The notes under the pieces: generated by a model
What the model was told of the DNA's origin: nothing
Seen by the model: the letters and a program-made list of their open reading frames with translations, nothing else
Database searches by the model: none
In this document: positions 26,673 to 35,681 of the stretch, one piece after another
Layout of the letters: the number at the start of each line of letters is the position of its first letter
How positions within the stretch are numbered: position 1 is the stretch's first letter
Position numbers and translations under genes: made by a program
Origin: Rhodospirillales bacterium
GTDB lineage: Bacteria; Pseudomonadota; Alphaproteobacteria; Rhodospirillales; Shumkoniaceae
Assembly (NCBI GenBank): GCA_018432935.1
Contig: JAHDSF010000017.1
Span: 248,001 to 312,000 of the forward strand
Length of the DNA stretch: 64,000 nucleotides
Direction: 5' to 3'

Positions 26673-27824
26673 CTAGCGCTCCGCCGGAGCCGAATGACCT
26701 GAGACAAACGCCTTGAAGCGGCGCGCCACGTCGGCTGGAGTCACCGTCGGACGGCCCAACTTCGGCAGCGAGCCGGGAAGGATGCGGACGTGGATCAGCG
26801 CCGGCTTTTCGCCGGCCGTCGCCTCCCCGAAAGCGATTCGGAAGCCCTTGACGGAGCAGCACGAGAAGGCGGACCGGTAGCCGCAGGCCAGCGCCACGGC
26901 GGCGAAATCGACCGGGACCGTCGCCTGGCCCCCGGTGGAATCGTGGACGCCGTTGTCGAGGATCACGTGGACCAGGTTGCCGGGGCCGTTGGCGCCCACC
27001 GTCGCCATGTTGCCCATCTTCATCAGGGCGGCACCGTCGCCATCCAGAACGACCACCGTGCGCGGGGTGTTGAGGGCGAGGCCGAGGCCCATCGCGCTCG
27101 CGCTGCCCATCGACCCGACCTGGTACAGATGTTGCGGGCGGTCGGCCAGCGTGAACAGCTCGCGACCGCACTTGCCGGTGGTGGCGATTACCGCGGTTTC
27201 GTCATCGAGCAGCTCCAGCAAGGCCTCGAGGACATCGATGCGGCGGGGCCGCGACCCGTCGTCGCTCCAGTCGGCTCGACGGCCCGCAGGACGGGGTCGG
27301 ACCGGCGCCTGTCGCAGTTCGACCTTCTCGACGCTGCCCTTCTTCATCACCAGGGCGAAGGGAAGACTGCGCTCGGCCATGCTGCGCGTCGCCGCGGCAA
27401 GCACGCCTTGTACCGCCTCGCCTTCGGTCGGGAACGGCGCATGCTCGATGCCCAGCAGCGACAGCAGGTCGTGGCTGATCCTGCCCATCACCTCGTGCTG
27501 CGGCTCGTCGCCGAGGCCTGGCTCCCCCCGCCAGGTGGTGATGAGCAGGGTCGGGATACGGAACGGCGCATTCAGCGAGGTCAGCGGATTGACCGTGTTG
27601 CCGAGGCCGGAGTTCTGGCACATCACGACGGTCCGTCGGCCGGCTAACCAGGCGCCGGAGGCGATCGCCACCGCCTCGCCCTCGCTGGCGGCACCTACGT
27701 ACCGGAGGCCGTCGTCGTTGATGACCCCGTTGATGAGCGGCGTCAGGAAGCTGCACGGTACGCCCGTATAGAAGTCGAAACCTTCGCGGGCGGCCTGGGC
27801 GATGAAATGGGTGGCGCTGATCAT
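26673..27824 (-). CDS. ppd: Phosphonopyruvate decarboxylase
   Basis: 383 residues of the thiamine-diphosphate enzyme family, shorter than acetolactate synthases and typical of Ppd/Fom2. The N-terminal half binds the pyrimidine ring (SEGEAVAIASGAWLAGRRTV has the catalytic Glu). The C-terminal half has the GDG...N cofactor motif (GDGAALMKMGN ... VILDNGVHDSTGGQ). Ppd pulls the unfavourable PEP mutase reaction forward by converting phosphonopyruvate to phosphonoacetaldehyde. It lies nine bases after the PEP mutase gene and three before the flippase-like start. Confidence 0.93.
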   Translation of the reverse strand: MISATHFIAQAAREGFDFYTGVPCSFLTPLINGVINDDGLRYVGAASEGEAVAIASGAWLAGRRTVVMCQNSGLGNTVNPLTSLNAPFRIPTLLITTWRGEPGLGDEPQHEVMGRISHDLLSLLGIEHAPFPTEGEAVQGVLAAATRSMAERSLPFALVMKKGSVEKVELRQAPVRPRPAGRRADWSDDGSRPRRIDVLEALLELLDDETAVIATTGKCGRELFTLADRPQHLYQVGSMGSASAMGLGLALNTPRTVVVLDGDGAALMKMGNMATVGANGPGNLVHVILDNGVHDSTGGQATVPVDFAAVALACGYRSAFSCCSVKGFRIAFGEATAGEKPALIHVRILPGSLPKLGRPTVTPADVARRFKAFVSGHSAPAER

Positions 27825-27833
27825 GGAACCCCG

Positions 27834-29504
27834 TCAGGCGAAGTTGCGCGCCGCGGCGAGATCGCCCATCGTGTCGACGTCAAGCCAGTGGCCGTCGAAG
27901 AACTGCACCGCCACGGGATGGTCGCGGGCAATCCGGGTGAACAGGAGCGGCAGATCAGCCCGCTCGAGCAGGCCCTCCTCCTCCATCCTCCCGATTTCGT
28001 TGCGCACCAGCTCGGCGCCGGCAGCGGTCAGCCGCGCGAGCCCGATCCACTCGCCGGCGACACTGTCGGGCGCGAGCGTCGAAGACATCTCGACCAGCCG
28101 CACCGGTGAATCGTCCAGATACTCGCCTGCGTACGGGCGGTCGGTGGCGACCAGGTCGCGCGGGCGCCCGTTCGCCTTCCGCGAACCGTCGACGGCGAGA
28201 ACGATGTCGCCGGCGCTGCGTCCTATGGCGTCGAGGAAATAGCCGCGGAACAGCACGTCGCCGTAGACGAGGACGGTCGCACCGGTGATCAGGTGGCGGG
28301 CGCATCCAAGCGAGAAGGCTTCGCCGGTCTCCGCGAACCGTTCGTTGTCCACGGTCTCGATTCCATCCGCCGCCACCGCCTCCCTGCCGTAGCCCCGGAC
28401 CACCGTGATCCTGCGGATCCCGCCGGACTGCAGGGTGCCGACCAGGTGGTGAAGCAGCGGCCGTCCGCGGACGTCGACCATGCACTTCGGCCGTTCCCGC
28501 GTCAGCTCGCCGAGTTCGCCGCGGGAAGCCGCAAGCACGATCGCCCGCGGCGTGCTCGCGCCAGGAAGATAGCGCCTCTCCGCCGCCTCGAGCTCGGCGT
28601 TGCCGACCAGTCGGAAAATGTCCTGGACGCTGGCAATGCGGTCTTCGACCTCGACCAGGGAGTGGTCGTCGTGGATCTTGCGGCTGATTTCGCGCATCGC
28701 CGTGATCGCAGCCCGCAGGTTGTGGTTGGCCCAGATCACGGTCGAGATGCCGGCTTGGCTGTAGGCAGCGGTCGGCGTCGCGTAGTACATCGTCGGCACG
28801 ACCACAAGCGGGCAGCGCTGTCCCCATCGCCCGGCAAAGGCGATCACTTCGGCGGCGGTCGCCTGTTTGGAATGGATGAGGATGGCGTCCGCCCCGGCGG
28901 CGTGGTAGGCCTCCGCACGCCGCATCGCCTCGTCCATGCCGAGACCGGAAACCAGGGCCTCGACCCTTGCCACCAGCACGAAATCGTCATCGGTCTGGCT
29001 GTCCTTGCCGGCCTTGATGCGGCCGCAGAACTCCTCGGTGTTGGCAAGCGGCTGATGCTCGCCGACGAACGAGTTGGCCTTGGGAAACAGCTTGTCCTCG
29101 ATGCACACGCCGCCGATCCTGCGTTCGCAAAGCTTGCGCACGAACAGGCGCACGTTGTTGAAGTTGCCATAGCCGGTGTCGCCGTCGACCAGGATCGGCA
29201 GGGGGGTAGCATCGGCCATGAACTCAAGCTGCGCCAGCACCTGCGACCACGAGGCCTCGTTGCAGTCGCGCAGGCCAAGCTGCGCCGAGATGGTCAGGCC
29301 CGAGGCCCATAGGCCGCGAAAGCCCGCCTCCTCGACGATCTTGGCGCTGAGGCCGTTGTGCGCCTCCATGAGAAAAGAGAGGTGCGGCGAGAAGATCTCT
29401 TTGCGCAGCGCCGAAAATGCGGTCACCTTCGCCGGAAGGCGAACAGCAGCAGCCGTAAGCGGACCGGAATCGATGTCCGGCCGAGGAGGGGCGGATTGGG
29501 TCAT
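27834..29504 (-). CDS. pepM: PEP mutase fused to a nucleotidyltransferase (PepM-PntC type)
   Basis: 556 residues in two domains. Residues ~30-320 are PEP mutase: WASGLTIS, the metal site DGDTGYGN (D107, D109), and the signature EDK-x5-NS at 136-145 that separates mutases from lyases. It makes the C-P bond of phosphonopyruvate. Residues ~328-556 are a nucleotidyltransferase with VLAASRGELGELT, RPKCMVDVRGRPLL and a C-terminal WLDVDTMGDLAAA. The glycine-rich loop is altered from AAGxGxR. Such fusions are known in which the second domain loads AEP with CMP (PntC). It heads the five-gene phosphonate operon. The CMP-AEP product is inferred. Confidence 0.92.
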   Translation of the reverse strand: MTQSAPPRPDIDSGPLTAAAVRLPAKVTAFSALRKEIFSPHLSFLMEAHNGLSAKIVEEAGFRGLWASGLTISAQLGLRDCNEASWSQVLAQLEFMADATPLPILVDGDTGYGNFNNVRLFVRKLCERRIGGVCIEDKLFPKANSFVGEHQPLANTEEFCGRIKAGKDSQTDDDFVLVARVEALVSGLGMDEAMRRAEAYHAAGADAILIHSKQATAAEVIAFAGRWGQRCPLVVVPTMYYATPTAAYSQAGISTVIWANHNLRAAITAMREISRKIHDDHSLVEVEDRIASVQDIFRLVGNAELEAAERRYLPGASTPRAIVLAASRGELGELTRERPKCMVDVRGRPLLHHLVGTLQSGGIRRITVVRGYGREAVAADGIETVDNERFAETGEAFSLGCARHLITGATVLVYGDVLFRGYFLDAIGRSAGDIVLAVDGSRKANGRPRDLVATDRPYAGEYLDDSPVRLVEMSSTLAPDSVAGEWIGLARLTAAGAELVRNEIGRMEEEGLLERADLPLLFTRIARDHPVAVQFFDGHWLDVDTMGDLAAARNFA

Positions 29505-29586
29505 TGTTCCTCTGAAGTCGAGCTGCTAGGTCGGCATCATGGTTGCTGTTGCGCGCGAATGCAATCTTTCCCTCCCAGGAGGTATC

Positions 29587-30324
29587 GTGACGAAAGCGAT
29601 CATCCTTGCGGCAGGCGTCGGCCGCAGGCTCGGTGCCGCAGGCGGCGGGCCCAAGATCCTGCTCGAATTCGGTGGCCGATCCCTGTTGGAGCGGCACCTG
29701 ACCGCCCTCGAACGGCACGGTGTGCGCGACGTCGCCCTGACGGTCGGCCACCGAGGACGGGCTATCAGAGATGCTCTTGATCGGACGGATCGACTGGCGC
29801 AGGTGAGCCTGATCGAAAACCCCGACTACCGGCTCGGCAGCATGGTGTCGCTGTGGTGCCAGCGACATACGCTGTGCGCCGGCGGGCCCGTCCTCGTCAT
29901 GGACGGGGACGTGCTGTACGAAGAAGCGGTGCTGGGCCGGCTGCTCTCCAGCCCGGCCGAGAACGCCCTCCTCGTCGACCGCCACATCGAGCCCGGCGAC
30001 GAACCGGTCAAGATCTGCTTCCGGGACGCCGTCATCGCGGATTTCCGGAAGCGGCCGGTCAACCCCCACGACTGGTACGGCGAATCGGTCGGTTTTTTCC
30101 GGTTCTCGGAGAGAACGGCCCGGGCACTCGCCGCGCGCTGCTCGTGGTACGTCGAACGGGGCGAGACCGGCCTCGAATACGAGGAGGCGATCCGAGACCT
30201 CATCCTCGAGGATCCGACGCGCTTCGCGGCCGAGGACGTCACCGGACTGGCATGGACGGAGATCGATTTTGCCGAGGACGTGACGCGTGCCCGCGACGAG
30301 ATCCTGCCCCGGATCGGGAGATGA
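29587..30324 (+). CDS. Stand-alone nucleotidyltransferase divergent from the phosphonate operon
   Basis: 245 residues from a GTG at 29587 directly after AGGAGG (29577-29582). The protein begins with the classical motif KAIILAAGVGRRLG, then GGPKILLEFGGRSLLERHL, and has the metal site VMDGDVLY. It therefore resembles sugar-phosphate or LicC/choline-phosphate cytidylyltransferases. Its target is unknown. Divergence from the pepM operon with an 82-base gap suggests shared control and perhaps a second activation step. An ATG at 29539 would add 16 residues that do not look like the family. It ends seven bases before the convergent cheR. Confidence 0.82.
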   Translation: MTKAIILAAGVGRRLGAAGGGPKILLEFGGRSLLERHLTALERHGVRDVALTVGHRGRAIRDALDRTDRLAQVSLIENPDYRLGSMVSLWCQRHTLCAGGPVLVMDGDVLYEEAVLGRLLSSPAENALLVDRHIEPGDEPVKICFRDAVIADFRKRPVNPHDWYGESVGFFRFSERTARALAARCSWYVERGETGLEYEEAIRDLILEDPTRFAAEDVTGLAWTEIDFAEDVTRARDEILPRIGR

Positions 30325-30331
30325 AACGGCG

Positions 30332-31165
30332 TCAGCCGGCCAGGCTCTGAGTAGCGCCGGCGAGGCAGTAGACGCCGCGCTGGGTGGGCACCGGTTTGAA
30401 CTTGTCCGAAATACCGAGCACGGTTTCGGCGCCGCCCAGGAACAGCACGCCGTCCGGCTGCAGCAGCCGGCTGATCTGCTCGAGCACCCGGGACTTGGTC
30501 GGCTGATCGAAATAGATCAGGACGTTGCGGCAGTACACCACCTCGAACTGGCCCAGCGCCTTGAGGTCGTGCAGCAGGTTGAACTCGCGGTACTGGACCA
30601 TGCTCTTCAGCGCCGGATCGATCTGCCAGACATCGTCCTTCTTCTTGAAATACTTCAAGAGAAGCTGGATCGGCAGCCCCCGCTGCACCTCGAACTGCGA
30701 GTAGGCGCCGGCCTTCGCCTTGGCCAGGATCTCTGTCGAGATGTCGGTGCCCAGGATTTCCTGGCGCCAGCCGCTCAATCGGGCCGCTTCCTCCTTGAGG
30801 ATCATGGCCAGCGAATAGGGTTCCTGGCCGCTCGAGCAGGCGGCGCACCAGATTCGGAACGTCCGCTTGCCTTCGCGGGCGGAGATCAGGCGCGGCAGGA
30901 TGGTCTGCCGGAACACTTCGAACGGCTTGATGTCGCGGAAGAAGAACGACTCGTTGGTCGTCATCGCCTCGGTGACTTCGCGCAGCAGGGCCTCGTCGCC
31001 CTTGCCGCGGATGGCGCCGACCAGCTCGTCCAGCCCCTTCATCCCGCGCCTGCGGGCCACCGGCATAAGGCGGCTTTCCAGGAGATACGCCTTGTCGCGG
31101 GTCAGGATCAGGCCCGAGCGATCCTTGACGAGGCGGCAGACGAGGTCGAAATCGTCGGGCTTCAT
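30332..31165 (-). CDS. cheR: Chemotaxis receptor methyltransferase CheR
   Basis: 277 residues. It has an N-terminal all-helical domain (MKPDDFDLVCRLVKDRSGL) and an SAM-dependent methyltransferase domain with FRIWCAACSSGQEPYSLAM, ILGTDISTEIL and VVYCRNVLIYFD. It adds methyl groups to glutamates of chemoreceptors for adaptation. The ATG at 31165 overlaps the cheB stop by four bases (ATGA), so the pair is translationally coupled. It is the last gene of the chpT-cheA-cheY-cheB operon. Confidence 0.96.
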   Translation of the reverse strand: MKPDDFDLVCRLVKDRSGLILTRDKAYLLESRLMPVARRRGMKGLDELVGAIRGKGDEALLREVTEAMTTNESFFFRDIKPFEVFRQTILPRLISAREGKRTFRIWCAACSSGQEPYSLAMILKEEAARLSGWRQEILGTDISTEILAKAKAGAYSQFEVQRGLPIQLLLKYFKKKDDVWQIDPALKSMVQYREFNLLHDLKALGQFEVVYCRNVLIYFDQPTKSRVLEQISRLLQPDGVLFLGGAETVLGISDKFKPVPTQRGVYCLAGATQSLAG

Positions 31166-32310
31166 GGAGCGCCTCTCGACGCTGTCCGCGTGATGTAGGC
31201 GGCGAGATCGGGCAGCGGCAGCACGGCGCTGCACAGGCCGGCGTTGGCGACCGCGCCCGGCATGCCCCAGACGATGCTGGACGCCTCGTCCTGGGCCACG
31301 ACCGTGCCGCCGGCCTCGACGACCTGCCGGCAGGCCGCCAGGCCGTCCTGCCCCATGCCGGTCAGGATGGCCGCCAGGGTGCGCGACCCGTAGATCTTCT
31401 CGATGCTGCGTAGCATGACGTCGACCGAGGGACGGCAGAAGTTCTGCGGCGGATCCTGGTTGAGGCGGACGAACCGCTGCGCCCCCCGCGCCTCGACGGT
31501 CATGTGGTAGTCGCCCGGCGCCAGCAGGATGCGGCCGGCCATCACGGGGTCGCCGTCTTTCGCCTCGGCGCAAGCCCACCCGGTCATGCGGGTGATGTGC
31601 TCGGCAAGGATGGTGGTGAACGTGGCCGGCATATGCTGGGTGAGAAACACCGGCAGCCGGAGATCCCTGGGAATGCTTTTCAGCAGCGTGAACAGCGCCT
31701 GCGGCCCGCCGGTCGAACTGCCGATCGCCAGCACTTCGGGCTTCAGCCGGCCCGGCTCGCGCAGCACCACCTTGGCCGGCGGCGCAGGCGGCGGGGAAAA
31801 GCGCACCCGGGCGGGAGCGGCACGTGCCGGTCCGCGGCTTCGTCCGCCGCTTCGGATGCGGCCCAGGGTATGCACCTTCTCGATCAGCTCGCGGCGAAAA
31901 TCCATGCCGCCGCTCAACTCGCGCGACGACGACGGCTTCGGGATGTAGTCGGAGGCCCCCGCCTGGAGGGCCCGGATGCTCACCTCGGCGTTCCGCAGCG
32001 TCAGCGTCGAGGCCATGATGACGCGGACGCCGGGGTCGACCTCCAGCAGCTTCGGCAGGGCGGTGAGGCCGTCCATGACCGGCATCTCGATGTCCAGAAT
32101 GATGACGTCGACATCGGTCCGCGCCAGGGTCGAGACGGCCACCTGCCCGTTGCCGACCGAGGCGACCACTTCGATCCCGCCGTCCGCCTCCAGCATCCTG
32201 ACGATCAGCCCCCGCACTACCGCAGAATCGTCTACGACCATCACGCGGATAGGGCTTCCCGCGGAACTCGCACCCGCGCCCGCGGTCGTGTTGTCGGCAC
32301 CGGAGATCAA
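31162..32310 (-). CDS. cheB: Chemotaxis response regulator methylesterase CheB
   Basis: 382 residues. The N-terminal receiver (IRVMVVDDSAVVRGLIVRML) has its acceptor Asp in ILDIEMPVMDG. A basic, proline-rich linker follows. The C-terminal methylesterase has the catalytic Ser region AIGSSTGGPQAL, the HMPATF His, and ILTGMGQDG. CheB removes methyl groups from, or deamidates, receptors when phosphorylated by CheA. It lies 13 bases after cheY and overlaps cheR. Confidence 0.96.
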   Translation of the reverse strand: MISGADNTTAGAGASSAGSPIRVMVVDDSAVVRGLIVRMLEADGGIEVVASVGNGQVAVSTLARTDVDVIILDIEMPVMDGLTALPKLLEVDPGVRVIMASTLTLRNAEVSIRALQAGASDYIPKPSSSRELSGGMDFRRELIEKVHTLGRIRSGGRSRGPARAAPARVRFSPPPAPPAKVVLREPGRLKPEVLAIGSSTGGPQALFTLLKSIPRDLRLPVFLTQHMPATFTTILAEHITRMTGWACAEAKDGDPVMAGRILLAPGDYHMTVEARGAQRFVRLNQDPPQNFCRPSVDVMLRSIEKIYGSRTLAAILTGMGQDGLAACRQVVEAGGTVVAQDEASSIVWGMPGAVANAGLCSAVLPLPDLAAYITRTASRGAP

Positions 32311-32323
32311 AAACGCCTCGCTT

Positions 32324-32689
32324 CTACAAAAGGCCGACCTGCTGGAACTTCGCCTGGATGATCTCGCTGTCGAAGGGCTTCATGATGTATTCATTGGCCC
32401 CCGCCTCGATCGCGGTCTGGATATGATCGATGTCGTTCTCGGTAGTGCAGAAGACGACGATCGAGGCGCTGCCCCCCGGCAGCTTGCGCAAGGCCCGCAA
32501 GAACTCAATTCCATCCATCACCGGCATATTCCAGTCGAGCAGGACGGCATCGGGGATCTGCTTCTTGCAGATGTCCAGCGCGGCGCTACCGTCGGCAGCC
32601 TCCAACGTCTCGAAATTCAGCTCGTGGAGGATCTTCCGAGCCACCATGCGGACCACTTTCGAGTCATCGACGATGAGGCAGGATTTCAT
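32324..32689 (-). CDS. cheY: Single-domain response regulator CheY
   Basis: 121 residues, only a receiver domain: the acidic pair in IVDDSKVV, acceptor Asp52 in LLDWNMPVMDG, a Thr in CTTEND, and the conserved Lys in IMKPF. It accepts phosphate from CheA and binds the flagellar switch. It lies between cheA (54-base gap) and cheB (13 bases). Together with the CheA-attached receiver, the operon provides two CheY-type domains, so this one is likely the motor messenger and the other a possible phosphate sink. Confidence 0.95.
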   Translation of the reverse strand: MKSCLIVDDSKVVRMVARKILHELNFETLEAADGSAALDICKKQIPDAVLLDWNMPVMDGIEFLRALRKLPGGSASIVVFCTTENDIDHIQTAIEAGANEYIMKPFDSEIIQAKFQQVGLL

Positions 32690-32743
32690 GGAACCCTTCT
32701 GCGCTCGCGCGCCCGTGTTAGTGCGGTTGCCTGCACTTTTTTA

Positions 32744-35518
32744 TCAGTTCCGAAAGGTCTGTGCCAACGTCTGAATGAGCCCGTCGCGGTCATACTTCGC
32801 CACGTAGTCGGTGAACCCGACCTCGCGGCCGCGTTCGAAATCCCTGGGCGCCGCGTGCGACGACATGGCGACCATCGGAATACCCTCCCAGGCACCCTCG
32901 GAACGGACCGTCTGGGCGAACTGGAAGCCGTTCATGCCCCCCATCTCGATGTCGCTGACGATGGCGTCGAACCTCCGCCCTTCGTCGCGCAGGGCCAGGG
33001 CCTCTTCGGCGCTCTTCACCGTCGTCACCCGATAGCCGGCGACCGTCAGCATCGGTCCCAGCAGGTTGAGGAAGAACGGGCTGTCGTCGACCAGAAGGAC
33101 ATGCCTTCTCTCCTGGTCGGACTCGAACGCCTCGGCGTCCCGGCCGCCGAACCAGTCGGCGAACGCCTGCAACAGGTAGTGTCCAGCGTCGACCACGTCG
33201 GTCGCCTTACCGTTGATGACCGCGCTGCCGAGCAGGCCGGACTGGTTCGCCGCCAGCTCGATCTTGAGCTTGTCATCTACGATGTCGACGATCTCGTCGA
33301 CGACCAAGCCCATCGAGCGCTCGCCCTCAGTGAAGACGAGGATCGGCTGGCCGCCTTCGCTCTTCCAGGCGTGGCCGGGATCGAAGGGGACCAGCGGCAT
33401 CAGCTGGCCGCGGTACTGCACGACGTAGTTGCCGTGCGAGTGCTCGACGGTCTTCATGTCGATTTCCTCGAGCCGCGCGACCAGGGCCAGCGGAACCGCC
33501 TTCAGCTCGTCGCCGCCGGCCCGGAAGATCAGCAGCGAGGTGGTCTCGTCGCCGCCGAGGTGAGTGCTGGCGGCCTCCGCCCGGGAGCCCGCGCTCACCG
33601 CCTCCTGCTGGCCGGTGGTCGAGGCGATGCCGTTGGGATCGAGGATCATGATGACGCTGCCATCGCCCAGGATGGTGTTGCCCGAATAGTACGGGATGTG
33701 GCGCAGGATCGGCGCCACCGGCTTCACCACGATTTCCTCGGTATCGTAGACGCGGTCGACGATGATGCCGAAGGTGTAGGTCCCGACCTGGGTGACGACG
33801 ATAAAGACTTCGTCGTTGTTGCCGCTGGTCTCGGCCTCCTCGCCGCCCTCGCCGAGGCGGAACAGGCTGCGCAGCGACACCAGCGGCAGCAGGCGGTCGC
33901 GCAGCCGCAGCACCGGCGCCTGGTTGATCATCTCGATGCAGTTGTCGGAGCCCTTGGCTGCGCGGACCAGCTCTAGCACGCTGATCTGCGGAATGGCGAA
34001 GCGCTCGCCGCTGCACTCGACGATCAGCGCCGACACGATAGCCAGGGTCAGCGGGATCTTGATGGTGAAGGTGGTGCCGCGACCTTCGATCGACTTGAAC
34101 TCGATGGTGCCGCCGATCTTCTCGACGTTGGTCTTGACGACGTCCATGCCGACGCCACGGCCCGAGACAGAGGTCACCTTCTCGGCGGTCGAGAAGCCGG
34201 GCCGCATGATGTACTGCTGGATCTGCTGCTCGGTCATGCCCTCGGCATCGGCCTCGCTCAGGATCCCGTTCTGGATCGCCTTGGCCTTGATCTTGGCGGT
34301 GCTCAGGCCTTTGCCGTCGTCGGCGATCTCGATGATGATGTGACCGCCCTCGTGGTAGGCGTTCAGCGTGATGACGCCGGTTTCAGGCTTGCCCTTGGCC
34401 CGCCGGTCGACCGGGGACTCGAGGCCGTGGTCGGCCGAGTTCCGCACCATGTGGGTGAGCGGGTCCTTGATCAGCTCAAGCACCTGGCGGTCGAGTTCGG
34501 TGTCGGCGCCGATCATCTGCAGGTCGATCTTCTTGCCGCTCTCGACGGCAAGATCCCGCACGATCCGAGGCAGCTTGGCCCACGCGTTGCCGATCGGCTG
34601 CATGCGCGTCTTCATCACCCCTTCCTGCAGGTCGGTGGTGATGTGGCTTAGCCGCTGCAGCGGAACCTTGAACTCGCTGTCGTCGCGGCCGCGCACCATC
34701 TGGAGAAGCTGGTTGCGGGTCAGCACCAGCTCGCTGACCAGCGTCATCAGGTCTTCCAGCAGCTCGACGTTGACGCGGATCGACTGGGCGGCAACGGCGG
34801 ATTCGCGGGCCGAGGCCGCACCCTCGTCGGGCTTCACCAGGGCCTTGCCGGCATCGGCCGCCACGGCTGGTACGCTGGCCTTCACTTGCGCAGCTTCGGC
34901 GGGCTCGGCTTGCGAGGCCTCGGCGGCGGCGCCTTCGCTCTGCCGCTCCTTCGCCATTTCCGCCTTGATGTCGTCGTCGCTGGCCGCCTTCTTGCCGGAG
35001 GCGATCGCCTGCTCGACCTCATCGAGCAGCTCCTTGGCAACCGGGAACGGAGATGCCGTTTCGGCCTTCTCCGCCTTCGCAGGCTTGGCCGGCTTCTCCG
35101 CCTTGTCGGCCTTGCCTTTGGCCTTCGGCTTGGGTGCCGTACCAGCGTCGGCCATCGCGTTCAGTTCGTCGATCAGCTGCTGGTCATCGCCGGCCGGCTC
35201 TTCGCCGTTGGCCTCAAGGTCCCCGAGCAGCGAGCGAATGCGATCAATGCAGCGCAGGATCAGGGAGACGGCCTCCGGCGTCACCTCGAGCGCACCGTCG
35301 CGGAACTTGCCGAGCACGTTCTCGCCGGCATGCGCCACCGACTCAAGACGGGGCAGGCCGAGGAACCCGCAGGTCCCCTTGATGGTGTGAACGAGCCGGA
35401 AAATGTTCTGGAGAATTTCCTTGTCGTTCGGATTGCGCTCGAACTTGACGAGCTCCAGATCGATGACGGCAAGGCTCTCCGAAGTCTCGGTCAGGAACTC
35501 GTTCAACAGATCGTCCAT
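32744..35518 (-). CDS. cheA: Hybrid chemotaxis kinase CheA with two CheW-like domains and a receiver
   Basis: 924 residues, far above the usual ~650. In order: HPt domain with His44 (RLVHTIKGT); an Ala/Lys/Glu-rich linker (~125-240) with no clear CheY-binding domain; dimerisation helices (~243-300); HATPase with RNSADHGLE and GRGVGMDVVK; a CheW domain (~485-620); a second CheW-like domain (~655-795, LMPLVPFDPGH); and a C-terminal receiver (~803-924, VLLVDDSPFFLNLL, acceptor Asp in VSDIEMGGMNG). No separate cheW lies nearby. The start ATG at 35518 lies 176 bases from chpT's stop-side neighbour region and has its own promoter-like gap. Confidence 0.94.
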   Translation of the reverse strand: MDDLLNEFLTETSESLAVIDLELVKFERNPNDKEILQNIFRLVHTIKGTCGFLGLPRLESVAHAGENVLGKFRDGALEVTPEAVSLILRCIDRIRSLLGDLEANGEEPAGDDQQLIDELNAMADAGTAPKPKAKGKADKAEKPAKPAKAEKAETASPFPVAKELLDEVEQAIASGKKAASDDDIKAEMAKERQSEGAAAEASQAEPAEAAQVKASVPAVAADAGKALVKPDEGAASARESAVAAQSIRVNVELLEDLMTLVSELVLTRNQLLQMVRGRDDSEFKVPLQRLSHITTDLQEGVMKTRMQPIGNAWAKLPRIVRDLAVESGKKIDLQMIGADTELDRQVLELIKDPLTHMVRNSADHGLESPVDRRAKGKPETGVITLNAYHEGGHIIIEIADDGKGLSTAKIKAKAIQNGILSEADAEGMTEQQIQQYIMRPGFSTAEKVTSVSGRGVGMDVVKTNVEKIGGTIEFKSIEGRGTTFTIKIPLTLAIVSALIVECSGERFAIPQISVLELVRAAKGSDNCIEMINQAPVLRLRDRLLPLVSLRSLFRLGEGGEEAETSGNNDEVFIVVTQVGTYTFGIIVDRVYDTEEIVVKPVAPILRHIPYYSGNTILGDGSVIMILDPNGIASTTGQQEAVSAGSRAEAASTHLGGDETTSLLIFRAGGDELKAVPLALVARLEEIDMKTVEHSHGNYVVQYRGQLMPLVPFDPGHAWKSEGGQPILVFTEGERSMGLVVDEIVDIVDDKLKIELAANQSGLLGSAVINGKATDVVDAGHYLLQAFADWFGGRDAEAFESDQERRHVLLVDDSPFFLNLLGPMLTVAGYRVTTVKSAEEALALRDEGRRFDAIVSDIEMGGMNGFQFAQTVRSEGAWEGIPMVAMSSHAAPRDFERGREVGFTDYVAKYDRDGLIQTLAQTFRN

Positions 35519-35565
35519 GGCATTTTCCCCGCAAACCGGCTTTCGAACCGCAGGCTCAGATCACT

Positions 35566-35593
35566 CCGATCGGGTACAGGTTACCCCGATCGG
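35566..35593 (-). promoter_or_regulatory. Inverted repeat in the cheA upstream region
   Basis: CCGATCGGGTA (35566-35576) and TACCCCGATCGG (35582-35593) face each other across five bases, with one bulged base. It lies 48-75 bases before the cheA ATG in the 163-base chpT-cheA gap. It may be an operator or a leader hairpin. The same gap contains an AT-rich stretch near 35605-35680. Confidence 0.4.
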
Positions 35594-35681
35594 GCGGCCA
35601 CGCGTACCATCCTAAAGTCTATAGCACCGATTTCAGGGGGATAGTACTACAAATGTTGCAGTCGTCACGAAGGAAAAATCT

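Noticed and set aside
31166..31579. N-terminal extension of CheR
   Set aside because: The frame stays open only because it overlaps cheB out of frame. The ATG at 31165 gives the standard CheR N-terminus.
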